NCBI RefSeq assembly: GCF_900111175.1
Contig: NZ_FOGI01000022.1
Span: 1-50,960, forward strand
Origin: Actinokineospora terrae
GTDB taxonomy: Bacteria > Actinomycetota > Actinomycetes > Mycobacteriales > Pseudonocardiaceae
DNA: 50,960 nt
Reading direction: 5' to 3'
In this document: positions 8,364 through 15,577 of the stretch, one piece after another
How the letters are laid out: the number at the start of each line of letters is the position of its first letter
Position numbering within the stretch: the first letter of the stretch is position 1
Notes under the pieces: model-generated
The model's input: the letters and a program-made list of their open reading frames with translations, nothing else
The model's database searches: none
Told to the model about the DNA's origin: nothing
Program-made: the position numbers and the translations under genes

Positions 8364-9305
8364 CTACGGGCACGAGACGATTCCGATATTCTCCCCTTCG
8401 TTAAGTACATCGTCGTTGACGTAGCCGAAAGTCTGGGAACTTCCGGCGGTTTTTATTAGGCTCCACGCCTGCGACAATCGGCCTTCCTCTTGCAGGAACT
8501 CGTCAAACGATTCCAGAAGCCCGGAAAACATGTGCGCGCGATTTTTGTACCGCTCTCGCCAGCTCTGTGCAGCACTTCTGTCGGACGCATTACTCGGTAA
8601 AGCGATACTAGCGGCACTGTCATTAATGACCAGGTATGCCATATTCAAGGATGTCATCGAGGTCCGCATCTTCTCGATGTCGTTTGTAAACTCGGCGAGA
8701 TACTGCTCGCGCTGAGCAGGGTCAAGGATGTCGTATTTTTGAGCAAGCGCCTTCAGGTTGTTGTCAGTACGATGCATGGCGTCGATGCTGATCCCCGCTT
8801 CCGTGAGGTGGTGTCGACATACCGCATTGATGTCTGCAGCCCACATCTCACGTGTGCGGACAGGTGCGGCACTGATCGTCGTACTCGGAGCGGAACGCTG
8901 CGAGGTAGGTGTCGATACTAGCGGAGCCACTTCCACACGCGCGCGATCGGGATTCTCTGAAGTCTCCGGCCAGATCCAGTTCGCGTTGAACATAACGACA
9001 AAAGCCGACAATGCGACAGTCGCCATTCGAACAGCGGCCCAGCCAAAGGTGTGGTTGTTCGCTCGCCTCCTCCAGGCAATGATGATGCCGACGAACATCG
9101 CGGCTACCACGCACCCGACCCAAATTACCTGCGGGCCACCGTCGACAACCAGCGATACAATTTGAGACGTGTCTGAGATAAAGCTATAGATGGACATCAT
9201 GACTATGGCTAGCGTAGTCGCCAATAAGCGCCGCGCTAGCTGAGAAAAGGTGGCGTCAATCCGTCCGCCGCGCCCCGTGTCTTCGTCATTGTTTTCATCG
9301 ACCAT
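8364..9305 (-). CDS. Membrane protein of AT-richer, foreign-looking composition
   Basis: The 313-residue protein has three hydrophobic segments near its N-terminus: about residues 26-46 (LLATTLAIVMMSIYSFIS), 57-77 (VIWVGCVVAAMFVGIIIAW) and 88-110 (MATVALSAFVVMFN). A soluble, mostly helical C-terminal half of some 190 residues follows (HHLTEAGISIDAMH, REQYLAEFTNDIEKM, RYKNRAHMFSGLLESFDEF). The gene uses A/T-ending codons far more than its neighbours, a sign of transfer from a lower-GC source. I recognise no domain. Location is the cytoplasmic membrane; role unknown. Confidence 0.6.
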   Translation of the reverse strand: MVDENNDEDTGRGGRIDATFSQLARRLLATTLAIVMMSIYSFISDTSQIVSLVVDGGPQVIWVGCVVAAMFVGIIIAWRRRANNHTFGWAAVRMATVALSAFVVMFNANWIWPETSENPDRARVEVAPLVSTPTSQRSAPSTTISAAPVRTREMWAADINAVCRHHLTEAGISIDAMHRTDNNLKALAQKYDILDPAQREQYLAEFTNDIEKMRTSMTSLNMAYLVINDSAASIALPSNASDRSAAQSWRERYKNRAHMFSGLLESFDEFLQEEGRLSQAWSLIKTAGSSQTFGYVNDDVLNEGENIGIVSCP

Positions 9306-9868
9306 GCCGTGTGACTATACCGTCGAGGCATTCGAGTCATTGAGCGACTTCCTGTCACCCCTTTTGCCCACAACGTGGCGGGCGACACCTACTTTTGGTA
9401 GTCATCTTTGCGCGGCCGACCCGACCATTGACTCGATTGTCCTACGACGAACGTTGGGTTGACTCGTCCGAATCTGTCGACCGTCGCTAAATGGCCGCCG
9501 TAGATAACGAGGCCATCGCCTCTACCGCGATCGCGCCTCAGTGATCGCAGGGGATTGAGTGGCGCTGGTGCGCGCGAACTTTGCGTGGCGCTCAGGCAGT
9601 GTTGGCACGGCGGCGACTGCTGCCAAAGTTGGGGCACCGCGCGTGGTTCCGCTGGACGGGGCGCAGGTGCGTTGATGCAGCGCATGCCGCCGCCGAGGAG
9701 GTGTTGCCGTGCGCCCGGGGTATCGGCACGTCGGCAGGCTCCCGTTGAGAGGAGTCCGAAGCCGTCTGCGCTTGCCCGAGCGGCCTGGACTCTCCTGGTC
9801 ATCACTCGACACTGTGTATCGTCGAGCCAGGCGTTCGCCGTCGATCGGTCACCGCTACAAATAGGCGT
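9306..9868. other. Gap between divergent genes
   Basis: The first 170 bases are AT-richer and probably carry the promoter of the membrane-protein gene. The rest is G/C-rich with no convincing frame. The promoter of the DUF1883 gene should lie at the right end, but no clear pair of boxes is visible. Confidence 0.4.
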
Positions 9869-10132
9869 ATGGAACACATATGGACAGAGATCGGGTCTTG
9901 CGCGGGTGGTGCCCGCTTCGAGTTGGAGCTCCGCGGCTCAACCGCGAGGGTCTGCCTCATGGATGCCGACAACTACCAAGCGTACCTTGACGGGGACGAG
10001 TATGAACTGTACGGCGGGTTTTGGGAGACGAGCCCCGTCGCCTTGGAGGTGCCCTACGACGACTACTGGTACCTCGTCATCGACAGCTACTCAGGCCGGA
10101 TCAAATACTGGCTCAACGGACCCTTCGACTGA
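9869..10132 (+). CDS. DUF1883 family protein
   Basis: The 87-residue product fits the DUF1883 pattern: a beta-rich domain with an RVCLMDADNYQAYLDG segment, a following YELYGGF and a near-terminal WYLVIDSYSGRIKYWL. The length equals the isolated domain. Some DUF1883 domains occur in multi-domain signalling or defence-type proteins, but here it stands alone, so no function can be given. Only a weak AGG lies in front of the ATG. Composition is less G/C-rich than the chromosomal genes to the right. Confidence 0.65.
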   Translation: MEHIWTEIGSCAGGARFELELRGSTARVCLMDADNYQAYLDGDEYELYGGFWETSPVALEVPYDDYWYLVIDSYSGRIKYWLNGPFD

Positions 10133-10717
10133 ACGCTGGGCAAACACATCGTCCCGCAGAACTGACTTTGTGCCGCGGTGGTGTCCGACGGGTCCGTTAC
10201 GACTCGCACGTTGGCTCAGGTCAGGGTAGGTCCGAGTGTGGCCCTGGACGCCGGGGTCCCAAGGCAACTCGGTCATCACGTTCGCGTTCCGCGATGTCGA
10301 GGGGCAGTGGTGGCGATGCGTGGGCGGCGACGAGCCCGATGTAGCACGAGGTATCGGCCGCCAACTGGTGGGTCCACTCCGCTGACGAGCCCGGCCCCGG
10401 GGTCTGACGCCACTCGCGCGGCACGTGGTCAGGGGTTGCCGAGGGGCGTCGGTTCCGAAACCTAGCGGTTAGCCGCCTCACGGCACGACACGACGAAATC
10501 CGCTCAGCGAGAGCGCCGACCCTCGAGCCCCGCACGCCCCGATGTCAGCATCGACACGCCACAGCGCCAGTCGCTGGCTCCGCAGGTTGAACCTCCACTG
10601 ACCTGCACCGACGGTACTTAGACACGAAAAATCGCCGACCACGCTGCGCAACTGGCGCCATGTCGGCTAATCTAACCCACATGCACACGAACATGTCGCA
10701 CGTGTGCTACGTCTCGG
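10133..10717. other. Gap before the tRNA gene
   Basis: No convincing gene. Around 10425-10440 there is a 16-nt match (TGGTCAGGGGTTGCCG) to the 3' end of the CdtB-like gene at 4116-4131, in the same orientation, possibly a relic of a second copy. Confidence 0.35.
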
Positions 10718-10801
10718 TGTCCGAGGGGGGACTTGAACCCCCACGCCCGTTAAGGGCACTAGCACCTCAAGCTAGCGCGTCTGCCATTCCGCCACCCGGA
10801 C
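10718..10801 (-). tRNA. tRNA-Leu (anticodon GAG)
   Basis: On the minus strand the acceptor strand GTCCGGG pairs with CTCGGAC. The anticodon arm is CTAGC-TTGAGGT-GCTAG, giving anticodon GAG. A long variable arm built on GCCC/GGGC, as expected for Leu, and the T arm GGGGG-TTCAAGT-CCCCC follow. The 3' CCA is not encoded. The 3' end faces the accessory region, the usual polarity for an integration site, but no second attachment copy was found. Confidence 0.95.
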
Positions 10802-10905
10802 TCGCGGGGACCAGCCCCGCGTGGTGTGGGCATACCTTATCCGATGCTGTGGGACGGTCCCAAACCGGGGCTGTCACCGGTGGCGGGGAGTGGTAGGAAG
10901 GCGGG

Positions 10906-12252
10906 GTGAGTGAGCAGAAGAGTGCGTTGGCCGAGTCCCATGACACCTTGGTGGCTGAGGAGGAGGCGGTCGCGCTTACCAGTGAGTTGATCCGGATCGA
11001 TACGACCAACACCGGGGATCCGGCGACCGTGGTGGGGGAGCGGGCGGCGGCGGAGTACGTGGCCGAGAAGCTCGCTGAGGTGGGGTACGAGACCACCTAC
11101 GTGGAGTCGGGGGCCAAGGGGCGGGGCAATGTCATCGCCCGGTTGGCGGGGGCGGATCCGTCGCGGGGGGCGTTGTTGGTGCACGGGCACCTGGACGTGG
11201 TGCCCGCTGATCCGGCGGAGTGGTCGGTGCACCCGTTCTCGGGGGCGGTGCAGGACGACTACGTGTGGGGTCGTGGCGCGGTCGACATGAAGGACATGCT
11301 GGGGATGACCCTGGCGACCGCGCGGCGGTTCAAGCGGGACGGGATCGTGCCGCCGCGGGACCTGATCTTCGCGTTCCTGGCCGATGAGGAGGCCGGGGGC
11401 GAGTACGGGGCGCAGTGGCTGGTGGAGAACCGGGCCGACCTGTTCGAGGGGGCGACCGAGGCCATCAGCGAGGTGGGCGGGTTCTCGATCACCGTCAAGG
11501 ACGGCGTCCGGGCGTACATGATCGAGACCGCCGAGAAGGGCATCGCCTGGTTGCGGCTGCGGGCCAGGGGGCGGGCCGGGCACGGGTCGATGGTGCACGA
11601 GGACAACGCGGTCACCAAGCTCACCCAGGCCGTCGCCCGGTTGGGGACGCACAAGTTCCCGGTCGTGCTGACCGACTCGGTGAAGGAGTTCTTCGCCGCG
11701 GTCACCGAGCTCACCGGCATGGAGTTCGACGAGGCCGACCTCGACGGGTCGGTGGCCAAGCTCGGTGCCGTCGCGCGCATGGTCGGCGCCACGCTGCGGG
11801 ACACGGCCAACCCGACGATGCTCAACGCCGGGTACAAGGCCAACGTGATCCCGTCGGTCGCCGAGGCCGTGGTCGACTGCAGGGTGCTGCCGGGGCGGCG
11901 GGAGGCGTTCGAGCGGGAGCTGGACGAGATCCTCGGCCCGGACATCGAGCGCGAGTACATCACCAACCTCCCCTCGGTCGAGACCACCTTCGACGGCGCC
12001 CTGGTCGACGCCATGACCGCGTCCATCATCGCCGAGGACCCGGGCGCGGTGACGCTGCCGTACATGCTCTCCGGCGGCACCGATGCCAAGTCGTTCCAGT
12101 CCCTGGGCATCCGCTGCTTCGGCTTCGCACCGTTGCGCCTGCCCGCGGACCTGGACTTCTCGGCGCTGTTCCACGGGGTGGACGAGCGGGTGCCGGTGGA
12201 CGCGCTGAAGTTCGGCACCCGGGTGCTGGACCGCTTCCTGCGCAGCAGCTGA
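10906..12252 (+). CDS. M20 family metallopeptidase
   Basis: The 448-residue protein is a dinuclear-zinc peptidase/deacylase of the M20 (ArgE/DapE/CPG2) family. Metal-site motifs are visible: LLVHGHLDVVPAD (His and catalytic Asp), GRGAVDMKD (bridging Asp), ADEEAGG (catalytic and metal Glu) and a C-terminal LSGGTDAKSF region. The dimerisation domain starts around RARGRAGHGS. Length is normal. It starts at a GTG with GGAAGG upstream. It converges with the LysR gene, with only 23 nt between the stops. Likely a cytosolic dipeptidase or N-acyl amino acid deacylase and ordinary chromosomal content; the exact substrate cannot be told. Confidence 0.9.
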   Translation: MSEQKSALAESHDTLVAEEEAVALTSELIRIDTTNTGDPATVVGERAAAEYVAEKLAEVGYETTYVESGAKGRGNVIARLAGADPSRGALLVHGHLDVVPADPAEWSVHPFSGAVQDDYVWGRGAVDMKDMLGMTLATARRFKRDGIVPPRDLIFAFLADEEAGGEYGAQWLVENRADLFEGATEAISEVGGFSITVKDGVRAYMIETAEKGIAWLRLRARGRAGHGSMVHEDNAVTKLTQAVARLGTHKFPVVLTDSVKEFFAAVTELTGMEFDEADLDGSVAKLGAVARMVGATLRDTANPTMLNAGYKANVIPSVAEAVVDCRVLPGRREAFERELDEILGPDIEREYITNLPSVETTFDGALVDAMTASIIAEDPGAVTLPYMLSGGTDAKSFQSLGIRCFGFAPLRLPADLDFSALFHGVDERVPVDALKFGTRVLDRFLRSS

Positions 12253-12275
12253 CCCGTGGCCGCGGCGGGTGGCGG

Positions 12276-13247
12276 TCAGAACGTCGGGGTCGTGTGCCTG
12301 CCCTCCGCGGCCCACCAGGCACGGAAGTGCGCGTTGCGGGCGCCGTGGTCGTGGTACAGGGTGACGACCTCGGCGGTGATCTCCTCGATGTGCGCGCCCA
12401 CCAGGGTGTCGGGGCGGTAGACGACCCGCAGGCGCTGGCGGAGTGGGTTGTCGGTCAGCGGGCGCAGGGTGATGCTGCCCGCGATGTCGCGGCCGGTGAT
12501 GAGGGCGGGGGCGAGGGCGGCTCGGGTGGCCACCAGGTCGTGGGCGGTGGGGGCGAAGAGGACCTCGTGCTGCTGGTCCATGCTCACCCCGAAGCGGTGG
12601 CTGGTCTGGCTGAGGTACACCGGCCACTGGCTCATCTGCGGCGGTTCGTCGACCCACGGGTACTCGGCGAGGGTGTCCAGGCGCAGGGTGTGCTCGGCGG
12701 CCAGGGGGTGGGTGGGGGAGAGCATGACCAGGACCGGTTCGTCGCGGACGACGACCTGGGCGCGGACGCTGTCGTCGAGGCGGTGGCTGAAGCCGGGCCA
12801 CTCGTAGACGACCGCCAGGTCCAGCGCGCCGTTGGTGACCATCTCGATGCTGGCGCGCGGGTCGGTCTCCTCGGTGAGCCGCACGCCGGGCACCCACGCC
12901 CTGCCCGCCAGCCAACGGCTCAGCGCGAGGTGCACGAACCCGGCGTTGCCGCCCACCCTGGTCGGCGGCGCGGTGCGGTGCCTGGCCTGGGACTCGGCCC
13001 GGCTGCGGATGCCCTGCAGGCCGCGCAGCACGGCGCGGGCCTCGGTGAGCACGTTGTGGCCGAACGGGGTGGGGCTCGAGCCCCCCTCGGCGCGGAAGAA
13101 CAGCTGTCCGCCCAGGCTGTGCTCTATCCGCTGCAACTGGCTGGTCAGCCCGGGTTGGGACAGCCCGAGGACCTTCGAGGCGCGGTTGAGGCTGCCGGAC
13201 TCGGCGATGGCCACGATCACGCGCAGGTGGCGGATCTCGACCTCCAT
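12276..13247 (-). CDS. LysR family transcriptional regulator
   Basis: The 323-residue protein has the LysR winged HTH at residues 1-60 (IRHLRVIVAIAESGSLNRAS, LGLSQPGLTSQLQRIEHSLG) and a two-lobed effector domain from about residue 95. The ATG has a GGAG site upstream and sits at the typical position before the HTH. It lies at the edge of the biosynthetic cluster, downstream of the AKR-like gene on the same strand. A T-N11-A box in its upstream region resembles one in the divergent promoter at 37.0 kb, so it may regulate both itself and the sulfation/PKS operons (inference). Confidence 0.9.
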   Translation of the reverse strand: MEVEIRHLRVIVAIAESGSLNRASKVLGLSQPGLTSQLQRIEHSLGGQLFFRAEGGSSPTPFGHNVLTEARAVLRGLQGIRSRAESQARHRTAPPTRVGGNAGFVHLALSRWLAGRAWVPGVRLTEETDPRASIEMVTNGALDLAVVYEWPGFSHRLDDSVRAQVVVRDEPVLVMLSPTHPLAAEHTLRLDTLAEYPWVDEPPQMSQWPVYLSQTSHRFGVSMDQQHEVLFAPTAHDLVATRAALAPALITGRDIAGSITLRPLTDNPLRQRLRVVYRPDTLVGAHIEEITAEVVTLYHDHGARNAHFRAWWAAEGRHTTPTF

Positions 13248-13457
13248 GTGTTGTCTCCGTCCGCAGGGCAGGGACGCCACCCGCCGAGGTCCGGTCGGCA
13301 CGGCGCACCCCTGGCAGGAACGGCCGCCTCCGCCAGCGCGCACCCCGCCGCAGGCGCGGGGCGGCGGATTCACCGCTCGCCGAAAGAAAGAGCGGTCGGT
13401 CGGACCGCCGGTCCACTATAGGGCCGGTCGCCGCACAATGGTCTATCCCACTTTTGC

Positions 13458-13472
13458 ATAGTCGCCCGCTAT
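13458..13472 (+). promoter_or_regulatory. LysR-type T-N11-A box candidate upstream of the LysR gene
   Basis: ATAGTCGCCCGCTAT is an inverted ATAG/CTAT pair with T-N11-A spacing, followed by AGCG. It lies about 210 nt upstream of the LysR start and overlaps the end of the AKR-like gene. It shares CGCTATA-R-CG with the box at 37028-37042. Confidence 0.35.
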
Positions 13473-14476
13473 AGCGGCAGCGGGTCGGTTGCGCGGTATT
13501 GCGGTGGCGTGAATGTCAGCCTTGGGTCAGTTTGCACGAAACTTCCCAATAGCTGATCGATCTGGCCGAGCACGTCGAGGTCGAGCGCCACCCCGGCGGC
13601 GCCCGCGTTCTCCAGCACCTGCTCCGGCCGCGACGCCCCCACCACCACGGTGGCCACCAGCGGGTTCTGCAGCACCCACGCCAGCGCGAGCTGCGCCATG
13701 GTCAGCCCGCACGCGGCGGCGATCCCGCGCAGCGGCTCGATCCGGGTGAGCAGGTCGTGGTGCAGCAGCGGCCAGACCAGCGCGCGCGACAGTTCCCCGC
13801 CCGCGGCACGGGAACCGGCCGGGAACACCCCGTCGGCGTAGCGGCCCGCGAGCACGCCCTGGGCCAGCGACACCGCCGCCAACTGCCCGATCCCCAGCCG
13901 TTCGCAGGCCGGGATCACCTGCGATTCCGGGACCCGCCACAGCATCGAGTACTGCGGCTGGTTGCCCACCAGCGGGACCCGGTGCCGCTCGGCCAACCCG
14001 GCCGCTTCCTGGATCTGGGCCGCCGTCCACTCCGAGGTCGCGACGTAGTGCACCTTCCCCTGCCGCACCAGGTCCGACAGCGCGACGAACGTCTCCTCCA
14101 GCGGGGTCCGGTAGTCGAACCGCAGCAGGTGGAACAGGTCGACGTGGTCGGTGTCGAGCCTGCGCAACGACCCGTGCAGGGACGCGAAGAGGCTCTTGCG
14201 GCTCAACCCGCCCGGTTCCTGGCCGTTCTCCCGCGGCCAGTGGACCCCCGTGCTGATCACCACGTCGTCGCGTGGCGTTCCCACCAGCCCGCGCGCCAGC
14301 GACTCCTCCGCGGCGCCACGCCCCCAGGCCGCGGCCGTGTTGAACAGCGTCACCCCCGCCCGCACCGCGGTGCGCACGCACTCCTGCGCGACGTCACGGG
14401 TGTCGTGGGTGAGCCAGTTGCCGAACCCGATCTCGCTCACCACCAGGCCGCTGGCCCCCAGGTTCCGGTACCGCAC
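13469..14476 (-). CDS. Aldo/keto reductase-fold protein lacking the catalytic tetrad
   Basis: The 335-residue product is clearly an aldo/keto reductase by fold, closest in pattern to the Kv-beta/AKR6-like group (GLSRKSLFASLHGSLRRL, VALSDLVRQGKVHYVATSEW, VVVGASRPEQVLENAGA). The canonical Asp-Tyr-Lys-His tetrad is absent: FDTA reads F-N46-T-A, the following Tyr is W51, the Lys of the STK strand is G77, and the active-site His is L118. The cofactor-binding C-terminal strand is kept. It starts at a GTG 4 nt after the SDR stop, so the two form an operon. It may be a non-catalytic NADPH-binding subunit or use other chemistry. Family certain; enzyme activity unlikely. Confidence 0.85.
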   Translation of the reverse strand: MRYRNLGASGLVVSEIGFGNWLTHDTRDVAQECVRTAVRAGVTLFNTAAAWGRGAAEESLARGLVGTPRDDVVISTGVHWPRENGQEPGGLSRKSLFASLHGSLRRLDTDHVDLFHLLRFDYRTPLEETFVALSDLVRQGKVHYVATSEWTAAQIQEAAGLAERHRVPLVGNQPQYSMLWRVPESQVIPACERLGIGQLAAVSLAQGVLAGRYADGVFPAGSRAAGGELSRALVWPLLHHDLLTRIEPLRGIAAACGLTMAQLALAWVLQNPLVATVVVGASRPEQVLENAGAAGVALDLDVLGQIDQLLGSFVQTDPRLTFTPPQYRATDPLPL

Positions 14477-14480
14477 GGCG

Positions 14481-15302
14481 TCATCGCCCCCCGTTCGGCG
14501 CGGCGGAACGCACCGATGGCAACCCCGCCACCGTCTCGCGCAGCCACCCGTCGGGGTCGGCCGCCTTGCGCGCGTACGCGTCGCCCGCGTCGGCGTGCGG
14601 CAGGATCAGCAGCGCCTCCTCGGCCATCGCCGTGACCACCGCCTCGGCCACCTCCTCCGGTTCGATCAACGGACCCATGGCCACCACCGCGTTCGCCGCC
14701 GGGTGGTTGGCGCGCACACCGTCGACCAGGAACGGCGTGCGCACACCGAGCGGGCACAACGCGCTGACCCGGATCCCGCGCGTGCGGTAGGTCACCGCCA
14801 GCCACTCCGCCAGCGCCACCGCCGCGTGCTTGGTGACCGAGTAGGGCGCGTCACCCGGCAGGCTCAGCAAACCCGCGCTGGACGCCGTGATCACCAGGTA
14901 GCCGTCGCGGGCGGCCAGCATCGTCGGCAACGCGGCCTGCGCGGCGTAGACGTGCTGCAGGACGTTGAGGTCGAACGAACGCCGCCAGTGCTCGTCGGAG
15001 GCGTGCACGCCGGTGCCGAACGCCACGCCCGCGTTGCTGCAGAACACATCCAGCCGTCCGTACTCGGTCAGCGCCACCTCGACCAGTGCGCGCAGGTCGG
15101 AGCGCGACGCGGCGTCGGCGCGCCTGGCGACCGCCCGCCCACCCGCGGCGGTGATCGCCGCGGCCACGGCGTCCGCGGCCCGGCCGTCGACGTCGGACAC
15201 CACGATCCCGCGCGCGCCCGCCGCGGCGAACCGGGCGGCCATCGCCGCGCCCATCCCGTGGCCCGCACCGGTGAGCACGGCCACCCGGCCGGTCAACTCC
15301 AT
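14481..15302 (-). CDS. Short-chain dehydrogenase/reductase
   Basis: The 273-residue protein is a classical SDR with the cofactor motif TGAGHGMG near the N-terminus, a CSNAG strand, the catalytic Ser in ITASSAG and Y-S-V-T-K. It probably oxidises or reduces a hydroxyl or keto group with NAD(P). It is the first gene of a two-gene minus-strand operon with the AKR-like gene and diverges from the first synthase across a 275-bp promoter region. A G-rich ribosome binding site precedes the ATG. A tailoring role in the cluster is possible from position only. Confidence 0.85.
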   Translation of the reverse strand: MELTGRVAVLTGAGHGMGAAMAARFAAAGARGIVVSDVDGRAADAVAAAITAAGGRAVARRADAASRSDLRALVEVALTEYGRLDVFCSNAGVAFGTGVHASDEHWRRSFDLNVLQHVYAAQAALPTMLAARDGYLVITASSAGLLSLPGDAPYSVTKHAAVALAEWLAVTYRTRGIRVSALCPLGVRTPFLVDGVRANHPAANAVVAMGPLIEPEEVAEAVVTAMAEEALLILPHADAGDAYARKAADPDGWLRETVAGLPSVRSAAPNGGR

Positions 15303-15433
15303 GGTCGTCCCCCCTCGCGCCGCACCTGCGGCGATGTCGGCTCCCGCCGGGCGGCGAAAGCCGCCGCGGAATGCGTTCCGATCGATCGACGCTAACACGG
15401 TCCCGAGCGCCGGGTCGGGCCGCTGAAATCTCG

Positions 15434-15451
15434 CTCAAGCGGCACTCAAGC
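15434..15451 (+). promoter_or_regulatory. SARP-type heptamer direct repeat before the first synthase gene
   Basis: CTCAAGC occurs at 15434-15440 and again at 15445-15451. The start-to-start distance is exactly 11 bp, the spacing known for SARP binding sites, and TCAAGC is one base from the TCGAGC core of characterised SARPs. A GAATCT at 15461 could serve as a -10 box. A SARP gene lies in the same cluster. Confidence 0.45.
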
Positions 15452-15540
15452 CCATTCTTGGAATCTGGCGGCGCCGGCCGGGCGCGGGCATTGTCGGCCG
15501 AGGAGCCGAGGGAGCGTTCACATTTCCCGAATTGGCAACG

Positions 15541-15559
15541 GGTCGGGTCGTGCCCGACC
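15541..15559 (+). promoter_or_regulatory. 7-bp hairpin just upstream of the ribosome binding site
   Basis: GGTCGGG and CCCGACC flank the loop TCGTG. The hairpin ends 8 nt before the AGGAGG of the first synthase gene. It could shape the leader, but G/C-rich DNA forms such stems often. Confidence 0.25.
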
Positions 15560-15577
15560 GGAGAATCAGGAGGAACG

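Noticed and set aside
10718..10801. tRNA-Leu as a proven integration site
   Set aside because: No second copy of the tRNA 3' end and no integrase gene are visible in the window, so it is kept only as inference.
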